DNA of 64,000 nucleotides, from positions 124,001 to 188,000 of the forward strand of contig MU405212.1 of assembly GCA_022836615.1 (NCBI GenBank), written 5' to 3'. The notes beneath the pieces are model-generated. The model ran no database searches. It was not told the DNA's origin and saw only the letters and a list, made by a program, of their open reading frames with translations. Below, piece by piece: positions 55,842 through 64,000 of the stretch (the first letter of the stretch is position 1; the number at the start of each line of letters is the position of its first letter). Source of the stretch: Annulohypoxylon bovei var. microspora. Taxonomy: Eukaryota > Ascomycota > Sordariomycetes > Xylariales > Hypoxylaceae. The translations under genes were made by a program, and so were the position numbers.

Positions 55842-57492
55842 TGGGGTTTGCGCGAAAGTGGGATGGTACGCGGCACACACCGCGTAAAGTGGTTTTCTAT
55901 CACCCCTGTTAAGCACTATCGTCTTTTCTCGCCAGGGTCTTGGGGGTCTTGAAAGAGTCGTGGCATCCTAGCTTTGACCGACATGAGCAAGGTCAGGGAA
56001 TGGTGATAGTTGAAGCATAGAATACTATGTGCAGCACTTCCATGAAGCCACAGTTACTTACCTAGATAGCTGATATGCATACCTAATGACTTGCAAAAGG
56101 ACCTTTTTGTTGAATTTGACCGGCAGCTTGCTTTCACGATTTGGTTGTTCAAAGCCCAACAGAAAACCTCGTAGCAGCGTAGGTAGTTAGGGTTTTTGCC
56201 TTCACTGAAGGAATTTGCCTGCCAATCAACCAAGGCAAAAAGAGAGAATGTAACACGAAGCTAGCTTCAGGAACCGATACCCGAATAGCCAGTTGGTGCC
56301 ACACACTTCGGCTTTGGTGTGTGTGAAGTGGAGATGGCCCCAGAGATTCGGAGGAGAACCGAAGGGGTGTAGGGTGGTAAAACGTGTGAGTCACTAACAA
56401 ATAAATGAGGAGGCTGGGGACTTGAACTCGATTGAACTCGACTAGTCGAACATCGAGGTTTGTGGTTCGTGTACCTGTAGCACACTCCCTCAGTTCTGCC
56501 TCTAAGCGACTCATCTTATTTGCCAATTGGCATATGGTTCCATAAGGATTTAGTGGAAACTGATCGCATATCTAACAATGTGACATTTGATCCAGGAACA
56601 GCGTGATCTATTTTGAGGTTACTGATGACTTTGCAGCGAACTAGCAGCAGGTATGGATAAGGCCTGATGAGTTGGAAAGGAGTACTGCTGCGTCCCACCT
56701 AAAAAGAGGGATAGTGGTGTTTTCGAATGCGATAGATTCCGGGGTTGTTTTGTTAGCAAGCTGGGGAGACCCCCCCCCCCCTCCTCCTTCTCTTCTGTTT
56801 AGATTGGCTGCCATCGGCCGCAAGGTATGTATCTAGATGTATTGTGTACTTATACCTACTGCAAATAATGTGTTTGCTTTTTATTCCTCCGATCGTGTGA
56901 CGACATGATGCTAGACTGAGTTGGAGTATGATCGCAATGTTGAAGATTAAATAGGTCATGGATGTGTACATAGAGAAAAAGAAAAAAAGGGGCTGGGGTT
57001 GGGACGCGTTGGAGTCTGAATTAATAGTACAGTGCGTACAGGGTTTCTCACGTTCAAGTCGCCTTGTCACGTGACGTTTCAGAATCAATTGAACCTTTCC
57101 ATTTTGGGGATTAAGTGCGTGCATGTATGGGTCCTTACATTTGGTTGAGATGTACTTGATACCTCTTTCCTTAGAAGAACAAAAAGCAAAACCCCCCTCC
57201 CCCACAAGTGAATTGTGAAATACATACCCGGAAGGCACGGAGAGTTCCCGGCTTACCTTGACCCCTCGACCGCGCGTGGCGTGATGTAGCAATCTCGACC
57301 TACAACACTGAAGTACGTGACAGCGTGTTGCGTTGAGATGCGAGTTCACGTGACTTCAACCCATTGAGCCACATGTGCAACATCAAATTCCCAGAAATCT
57401 TGAAAGTTACCTAGGTACATTAGGTACGTATCTACGTTGATACCAGTACCCGGATCATCATATAGACCGTGCTCATACTGAGTTTTTACCTA
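55842..57492. other. Intergenic region, no credible gene
   Basis: Several open frames exist (56149-56526 and 56753-57349, both -), but they lack coding character and include homopolymer translations. A C-run of 14 lies at about 56770. No RNA gene could be supported. Confidence 0.4.
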
Positions 57493-57713
57493 CAGTGGCA
57501 TGCACTAAGTTTAAACCCATTTTATGTACCCGAAAGTCGTGCTAAGCAAGTCATTAAGCCGCATTTGGAAATAAATATAAATAACTTTAAAAACGTTATT
57601 ATAAAAATAAAACTTTTACATATAAAACAACGCGTTTATTTCCTGTTTTGGCATAGTGGCTTGGCGTGACTTTAAGGGACATAAAATGGGTTTAAACTTA
57701 ATGCATGCCACTG
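57493..57713. mobile_element. 221-bp MITE flanked by TA
   Basis: Terminal inverted repeats of about 38 bp start CAGTGGCATGCACTAAGTTT on the left (57493) and are mirrored on the right (to 57713) with two differences. TA flanks both ends (57491-57492, 57714-57715), as for Tc1/mariner MITEs. The interior is AT-rich with no coding capacity. It sits about 280 bp upstream of Myb-like member D, in its presumed promoter. Confidence 0.9.
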
Positions 57714-57991
57714 TAAGTCCTATGGAAACTAGAAGCAACCACCTAAGGCCATGCCGCCAAGGACTCGACCCACTAAGTACTTCGGACCGCGTAATTCAGG
57801 TAGCTCCAATTCAAGCTCCCTGCCCATTCTTCTCAACCTCTCAAAAGCTCCCATCTCTATCAATTTTCTTGATTCGCACGTGCAGAGCGACTTATTGTTA
57901 TAGTTGTTCCCACATCTACCTATCTAAGTACCATCAGTACCATCCCTTAAGCTCTAGCCTCGACGGCTTGGAGCTATACCAAGGGTCCAAG

Positions 57992-58939
57992 ATGAATAAG
58001 AATTGGAATGACAGAGCTGACAAAGACCTCTTCTTCACTATTCTCTCAGTCAAGAACATCGGGATAATAAGTGGCGCAGAATGGACTACCATTGGTAACC
58101 ATATGCGATCCCTAGGATACGGCTTCACGAACGAAGGATGCCGGTAAGTAAAACCATTTATTTCGCACATTTCGCACATTTTTTCTCTTCTATCTGCAGC
58201 ATCCGACAGTTTCCTTAATTTCCAATTGAATTCTCTCATCTGAGTTGTCATTTTAAAACCGAGCTTCCATTATGTATCTGTCAACATCCTAGACTGCATG
58301 TCAGATCTAGTTCCGATGGCTCGGAGATACTTCACTAGCAAGAAAAGAGCCAAGTCGTGCATTCAATATAGACTTCCTTACCTACAACGATATATACTAT
58401 CTTCAATTCTGCATCTAGCAAGAGCTAACTGACTCGTACTAGCCAACATTTCCAAGGCCTTCGCAGAGCTCAGCACAAAGCCGAGTCAAATGGAGATAGT
58501 CAGCGCAGGTCTGACCCTACTGAAAATCCCATTACGCGGCGTCCCGGTCCTGGCCGTGGCCGGCCTAGGAAACAGCCCCCAGCACCCATTGCCGGTTCCG
58601 ATCAAGTAGCCTCCTCAGAGGCATCGGGTCAAGACAATGAGGCTGACCAAGATTCTGCCACTGCGCCTATGGATGTAATTCCTGTCGAGGAGACGGACTC
58701 TTTAGGTCTAGCGCAAGACGACTCGGCTCTGGATGAAGAACAGCCTTTAAAACGTCAGCGCCTTGAAAATGACGACGAGGATGATGATGACGATGCAGCT
58801 GTTCTAGCTCTAGCAGCAGATGGACTACCTGGTCCTGACGATCGTTATGGCCCACCGGAGTAAGTCCTATACCTTTTCTACACTTGAACTTTCTCGCATG
58901 TTGATGCTAATATTTGATAGGTACTATGGCGAGGCATAG
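57992..58939 (+). CDS. Myb/SANT-like nuclear protein with AT-hook (member D)
   Basis: Three exons, 57992-58143, 58443-58859 and 58921-58939 (19 nt), give 195 residues. The first 60 residues form a SANT/Myb-like domain: NWNDRADKDLFFTILSVKN, GAEWTTIGNHMRSLGYGFTN and, after the intron, QHFQGLRRAQHK. The intron precedes the third helix as in members A, B and E. Then comes GRGRPRKQPP, a classic AT-hook core, a long acidic region (LENDDEDDDDDAA) and a short GPPEYYGEA end. Domain plus AT-hook predicts minor-groove/AT-rich DNA binding in the nucleus. The 300-nt first intron is long for this window. A MITE lies in the upstream region. Confidence 0.85.
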
Positions 58940-59956
58940 TGTTGCTATAGCCTTAAATTTGTGGGGGTTTTCTAACATTAGAGGACTGGACGGCAACAAT
59001 GTGCCAAATCCACTTTTACGCCAAATGCCGGTTCGTTTGAGCTACGTTGTCTTTTGCTTGAAGCTAATAGAGAACGAGAACTCACGTTTGCTTCTTTTGG
59101 GAATGCGGGACGAGAGGAATGTTTCCCGGATGCTTCTTTACAACATCGCGGCATCGCGTTGATCGGTAGTCTGGAGTTCTGAGCGGGCTAGGTTTTAATC
59201 GGAATAAAACTCGTGGATAGGTACCTAGGTAGCCAATAAATCCAATTGTGTCACAAAATTTGGCTGTCATACTGAGAAAAAAGATGAGTGCTTGTAATTA
59301 CAATAAGGTATAGGTGTGCTTACAACTGCCTAGGTAGGTTCTCGTAGTTGTCGCTACCTACTAAGGTATTATATGGGTGCATGCGATTACTTGCTACGAA
59401 ATCAAAACAGTATGGATAGATACAGAGGTTCTAGGGTTAAACAACTCACCGCCCGTCCTCTTACTACCTACATAGGTGAGTAGGGAGGCCAAAACTTTTT
59501 TAAACGGGGACAGGTAGACAGTCACGTCTCCTAGGAAACGAGTAGGTAGGCATCTTGACGCTTGTAAACGTCTATTTCGTTGGCTAGGTACCTATCTACA
59601 AGGAGGTTTCCCACTAAGACTGCCTACACCCTCCTTGTCTAGGTAGGTACCTAACTACATCACCACCTTTCCCGTCGACCATCCACTATTTAAGCACCTA
59701 GGTATTTGACATTTCGACCACCTCTTAATTTTCCACCGCCTTCGTAACCCACCGCCGTACATTTTCCCGTCTACTAGAACTCTCTCGTGCCAACTTCTCT
59801 CTCCCACCCTCAGAAAATTCAACTTTCAACTTTTCTCGCCGCGTATTCTTTCATGAGAATACTTTCAACAAATTTTCATAACGCCGATAACGCATCCCTT
59901 ATTCGTTCTGACAAGGTCTTTTGTTCGATACCGATCGGTATCATCACTCCGCCAAG
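58940..59956. promoter_or_regulatory. Upstream region of member E, rich in TAGGTA/TACCTA palindromes
   Basis: About 1 kb. From 59217 to about 59705 there are many copies of CTAGGTA, TAGGTAGG and their complements, giving palindromes such as GTACCTAGGTA. Similar clusters are found elsewhere in the window (around 8050, 10930, 41552, 57410), so this is a genome-wide motif that is densest here. TTTAAG-like signals near 59690 may act as TATA. Confidence 0.5.
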
Positions 59957-61006
59957 ATGGTCAACACGGCCTGGGGACCTGAGGTCTACCGTGACTTCAT
60001 GGTAGCTGCATTTGACGCCGGCAGGATCACAACTGAGCAGCTCGACCGTATTGTGATGCAGCTTCACGAACGCGGTCATCCATGTACGCGAGAGAGTCTC
60101 CTGTATGTATTATTTTTTGTTACCTTTTCTATTCAAAATATCCCATTACCAAGCACAGCCCATCACCACATCAGCAGCAGCTTGAATGGGTGCTCTCAAC
60201 TTCGATACCCTCCATCATTTGATTCGTCTTCAACCTTGCTTAAGCAGAATATCACCATCCATCTCCCCCAACCAGCCCTGATAGCATGTCAACAACATTT
60301 ATCGCCATCCAAGACTATTCATTACAAACTGCATGCTTCCAAATCAGCTACAAGCACCCGGCTTGAGATGAACTTCTCTCTCCTTTAAGAGTCCTAAACG
60401 GGTAGGCAGTACTACGAAACTACTATCCGTTAGCTCTGAGACGGTAGAATTCATCCCTATCATCTACCTAAGGAGTGCCTTTTTCAACCCCTTACCATTC
60501 ACCAGAAACCAACATCCATCCATCCCCCCGATGAAGCCCCCAAACTCCCCTTCGTTTCTCTTTTTTCCCTCGCATTTTCCCTCTGCTTCATTTCTTTTGT
60601 GACTCAAGCTAACTTCGATCATAGGCAGCACGCCCAGCGCATGGTCAGCGCCGACAACGCTGCCCGCGCCGCTAGCAATGCCTCCAGCTCCGGCGGTGTA
60701 AATCACAACACTCCCTCTAGCAGCGAGCCCAACGTCCGTCCCGATTCGCACCCGACTACAGGCCAGCTACGACCTGCTCCTTCCCCGCACCTTGCCACTC
60801 GTCGCCGCCGTGCCGTGCGCCGAAATGGCTCCAAGCTCGCCCAACCTCTGGACAGAAGCGACGAGGACGGGGAGTACTTGCCTCCTAAGGAAAAGAAACA
60901 GCGCACGAAGAAGTAAGCTCATTTTCCATTTCATTCCTTTCGACGCTATGTGGTGGCCTATGGAACTAATTACGAGAATAGGGAGGACCCAATGGACATG
61001 GACTAG
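59957..61006 (+). CDS. Small Myb/SANT-like nuclear protein (member E)
   Basis: Three exons, 59957-60102, 60625-60912 and 60982-61006 (25 nt), give 152 residues. The N-terminal ~60 residues (AWGPEVYRDFMVAAFDAG, TTEQLDRIVMQLHERGHPCT, then QHAQRM across the intron) align with the domain of member D: Trp, the D-[RK]-D turn, I-x3-M and Q-H-x-Q fall at matching places and the intron precedes the third helix in both. The remainder is disordered and basic (TRRRRAVRRNG; PKEKKQRTKK, nuclear signals), ending EDPMDMD. The 522-nt first intron is the longest in the window. Probably DNA- or chromatin-binding; function unknown. Confidence 0.8.
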
Positions 61007-61332
61007 ATGGGCAACGATCGAGCATCTCCTCCCGAGGAGGATGAATTCATGTTACTTGTTTAAAGATGATACCCTGTTGATACCGAGAATTATTCCCACC
61101 TCTTGAGCCTGACGAAGATGAAGTAGTTTGGCACATTTGACCAGGATGGTGGAAGCTTCGTCCTTCTAGGACTGTTCTGTCTTAGCTTTGGACCGGAGGT
61201 TGTGATGTGGCAGTACTGAGATACTGCTTATTACTTACTGTATTCTAAACTGTCACTAGCAATTGCAAGTTCGACTAATTTGCACAAGTACTAAGTTCCA
61301 TTTTCCCAATATAATTGTGCGATGGCGATTAA
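61007..61332. other. 3' flank of member E
   Basis: About 320 bp, no gene. Ends at the TTAA (61329-61332) that borders the next inverted-repeat element. Confidence 0.4.
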
Positions 61333-62260
61333 TTCCAGTAACTTTAGTGAAACAGGTGCCGTTTTTCAGATAAACAGGTGAACCCACTTTTCCCCACATA
61401 CTATTGGCTGCAACATGAAAACCCTTGAAAGCCCCACAGTACTTAGGTATATTGGTAAAACCACCTTACATAGGTGGCAAAGGACATTATTGAAAGTAAG
61501 CCATGTGCGAAACAGTGTTAATAGTACTGTTATGCACTGTAAATTTTCATATCCCCTAATTACTTAATTACTAGTTTTTGCCAGTTGAAACACCTCTTAG
61601 CTACCTAAATGGGTAGCACAAGGGATAAGATTTTACACAGTGTTAAGCACTGTCTCTAGCACATGGTTAACTTTTAATAGCGCCCCCTCCAGATGGTGAG
61701 ATCAAAGGATATCACGTGACCTCTTCATGGCCCGGGCTTTTCCACAGAGATATTCAAATAACTTTAGAAATATATAACTTACGATAAAATAAAATATACC
61801 ATTACAAAGCTTTCGATCTACCAGATTGAATGATATAAATCTTGCTTGAATATATCAACATTTTCGAGGGGGTATGTTGTTTAAAGTCAGGGAACCATAT
61901 TTTTTGGCAGTATCACGTGACACCCTTACAAGCCAACATACCTTACCAGTAGGTATTTTACAACGTAAATTTTGCGCAATACTTAAGCAATTACATAATT
62001 AATACAATGCGAAAATAATCAGCCAATTGTTTTAATTAAATATTATATAAATATTTTATTATTTTATTAAATAAAAGGTTATTGAAGCTTAAAAAATAAG
62101 TGTATGTATGTAAGGTGTGTGTAAAGCGATTTGATGTACAATACGTAGTACAATGCAATTGAAAGCTGTGGCTTTCGCGCATTTGATTGGTTGAAATATA
62201 AAAGGTGGGTTTCACCTATTTATCTAAAAAACGGCACCTGTTTCACTAAAGTTACTGGAA
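61333..62260. mobile_element. Non-autonomous inverted-repeat element, TTAA- or TA-flanked
   Basis: Terminal inverted repeats of about 55 bp begin TTCCAGTAACTTTAGTGAAA at 61333 and are mirrored to 62260 with about three differences. TTAA lies on both sides (61329-61332, 62261-62264). Because the junction is itself AATT-like, a TA duplication with slightly longer ends fits equally well. The ~930-bp interior is very AT-rich and non-coding. TTAA would suggest a piggyBac-type origin, TA a mariner type. Confidence 0.85.
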
Positions 62261-63155
62261 TTAATTCCTAACGTTGGCGTCTAGATGGGATTATATCATT
62301 AGACGTCCTACATCATCACGATAATCAGAGGCCGATCTTTCTAGAAAACGTCCATAGATCTTAGTGAAAGCTTATGATTAGTGGAGAATCCGTCCGGCCC
62401 CTAGCTTAGCGTTCCCGCCCGTTCGGGATCTTAGACGATCGTGACCCGGCTTAGATCAGTGGTCCGCGCCTCGTTCGAATTAGAATAGGAAGTCTCATCG
62501 TCGACTTTGAAAAGAAGCAAAACTCGAAGGAATCCACCAGTGAAAGTTCTCCTTAATGTTATTTATGCCGTATATATTTACCTCCAATGTCGCTTGAGGG
62601 TTTACGCGTACATCTTTAGTCTAACCCCTAACGTCTCAGATGAAACGACAAGGACAGACTCGGTGGGCTCATGAATACGACCAATGATCCACCCAGCTAC
62701 CAATATAGGAAATCTGCTCCTTCCGAAGCCACGCGATCTAGTCTCTTCAGATGATCTCCTTTGATGATGTCGGTTCCTATCCGTGCGGTAAATTCGTCAA
62801 CCCTTAGGGGGGGAAATGGACTTTTACCATCTAATAGTATCCCTAGTGTAGATCAGTACCCGCACGAATCGGACGCGTACATTATTTCAGGGGGGCTCAC
62901 CGGTGCTCCGCAATTACCTTTACCTAACGGGAGAGCAACCTCGACGGATCACCCTACCACTTGCTAGGTGATTAGGAGCCTATTTGTTGAAGTATAAGAA
63001 GTTGACGATTCCCAGACCTCTAAGCAGTGATGTGGTGCCTCAACACCTCAACTAGGTTTCACTCTTTCCTCTCGAGGATTATCACTCGTTTATATTTGTA
63101 TTTAAGTTATTAACACATTCATTCGTTTATTCGGCAGAGCCTGTTCTATTCCACG
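62261..63155. other. Upstream region of the polygalacturonase gene
   Basis: About 900 bp without a gene; a TATA-like TATATTTG at 63091 precedes the ATG by 65 bp. A 68-codon frame at 62761-62967 is not convincing. Confidence 0.45.
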
Positions 63156-64000
63156 ATGCATTCGACTCCGATTCTCACTCTTACCTTGGCTACCCTAGCC
63201 CTTGCAGCCCCGAGCAAGACCCTAAACGAGCGAGCCACCTGCACCTTCACTTCGTCGGCCGCAGCGTCATCGGGCAAGAAATCCTGTACCAACATCGTGC
63301 TTAACGGGATAACCGTCCCCGCGGGCGAGACACTTGACCTGACAGGTCTAACCACCGGAACCACCGTCACCTTCCAAGGCACCACTTCCTTCGGATACGA
63401 AGAGTGGGAGGGCCCTCTCATCAGCGTCTCGGGTACTAGCATCACCGTGAAGGGTGCCAGCGGCCATGTCATCAACGGCAACGGTCCCAAATGGTGGGAT
63501 GGGAAAGGCAGCAACGGGGGCAAGACAAAGCCCAAGTTCTTCTACGCCCATAAGATGATCTCTTCAACCATCTCTGGACTCAATGTCAAGAACACACCGG
63601 TTCAAGGCTTCTCCATCAATGGTGCGAGTGATCTCACTCTAACCGGCATCACCATCGACAACTCCGCTGGAGATTCCGCCGGTGGCCACAACACGGACGC
63701 TTTCGACGTCGGTTCGTCTGACGGAGTCAAGATCATCAACGCCAATGTCAAGAACCAAGACGACTGCCTCGCCATCAACTCGGGCAGCAACATCGAGTTC
63801 ACCGGGGGCACATGCTCAGGCGGCCATGGACTGAGCATCGGTTCTGTCGGCGGTCGTAGTAACAACGATGTTAGCAACGTCGTCATCTCGAACTCCAAGA
63901 TCAGCAACTCGCAGAACGGCGTGCGCATTAAGACAGTGTACAAAGCCACCGGTTCCGTCAACAACGTCACCTACTCGGGCATCACCCTGAGCAACATCAC
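63156..64000 (+). CDS. Endopolygalacturonase, GH28 (5' part, runs off window)
   Basis: Open from ATG 63156 to the window end, 281 residues of an expected ~360. A signal peptide (MHSTPILTLTLATLALA) and a short propeptide ending NER precede ATCTFTSSAA, the usual mature start. GH28 motifs are in order: HNTDAFDVG (Asn-Thr-Asp), NQDDCLAINSG (the catalytic Asp pair), SGGHGLSIGSVGG (His-Gly) and GVRIKTVYKATG (Arg-Ile-Lys). The enzyme hydrolyses alpha-1,4 bonds of polygalacturonate outside the cell and serves pectin breakdown. No intron so far. High C-ending codon use fits a strongly expressed secreted enzyme. Truncation is due only to the window edge. Confidence 0.96.
   Translation, partial: MHSTPILTLTLATLALAAPSKTLNERATCTFTSSAAASSGKKSCTNIVLNGITVPAGETLDLTGLTTGTTVTFQGTTSFGYEEWEGPLISVSGTSITVKGASGHVINGNGPKWWDGKGSNGGKTKPKFFYAHKMISSTISGLNVKNTPVQGFSINGASDLTLTGITIDNSAGDSAGGHNTDAFDVGSSDGVKIINANVKNQDDCLAINSGSNIEFTGGTCSGGHGLSIGSVGGRSNNDVSNVVISNSKISNSQNGVRIKTVYKATGSVNNVTYSGITLSNI

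Noticed and set aside
56400..56515. tRNA- or SINE-like sequence with a GTTCAAGTCC B-box on the minus strand
   Set aside because: No matching A-box at the right distance and no foldable acceptor stem could be drawn by eye.
56753..57349. 198-codon frame on the minus strand
   Set aside because: Includes translations of a C-run and A-tracts, no recognisable domain and no promoter or splice logic.

Overview
The window comes from a filamentous ascomycete (Pezizomycotina). Its genes carry short (~50-100 nt) introns with GTRNGT donors, CTAAC-like branch sites and YAG acceptors. The gene content is typical of these fungi: a HET-domain protein, a Zn2Cys6 regulator, a tannase, a GH28 polygalacturonase and fungal Myb/SANT-like proteins. 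Sordariomycetes is likely; a Xylariales-like genome is a guess based on style only. All gene models below were built by eye from reading frames and splice signals, and I checked that the joined exons stay in frame.

Layout. 0-10.5 kb is mostly housekeeping: HET protein (-), NOP2 rRNA methyltransferase (-) divergent from a GET5-like protein (+), cofilin (-) and mitochondrial HSP60 (-). 11.2-20.9 kb looks like a plant-material catabolism block: SDR (+), 14-TM MFS transporter (-), Zn2Cys6 factor (-), tannase/feruloyl esterase (+) and a GH88/105-like hydrolase (-). The factor and the tannase share a divergent promoter with two duplicated pairs of TGAGTCA. 22-29 kb holds a Cu P-type ATPase (-) and a secreted SurE-like phosphatase (+). 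29-37 kb is repeat-rich and gene-poor, with one unusual coiled-coil/basic-tail protein (-) and a gene relic.

37-61 kb is an AT-rich accessory region. It contains five small Myb/SANT-like nuclear proteins (three -, two +), one zinc alcohol dehydrogenase (-), inverted-repeat elements at 41.8 and 57.5 kb with another at 61.3 kb just beyond, and an apparently intact DNA transposon of about 5.6 kb at 50284-55841. 63.2 kb to the window end is the 5' part of an endopolygalacturonase.

The most unusual feature is the 50.3-55.8 kb transposon. It has imperfect terminal inverted repeats, a candidate 5-bp target duplication, an intact 3-exon integrase-fold (DDE) transposase with a Clr5-like N-terminal helix-turn-helix, a DUF3716-like cysteine protein and a novel nuclear protein with a CxxC zinc-ribbon-like start. 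The palindromic hexamer CGTACG occurs about 31 times across it, in coding, intronic and intergenic DNA alike, where about one is expected; I noticed only one other copy in the rest of the window. I know of no described element with this property and propose it as the candidate new system.
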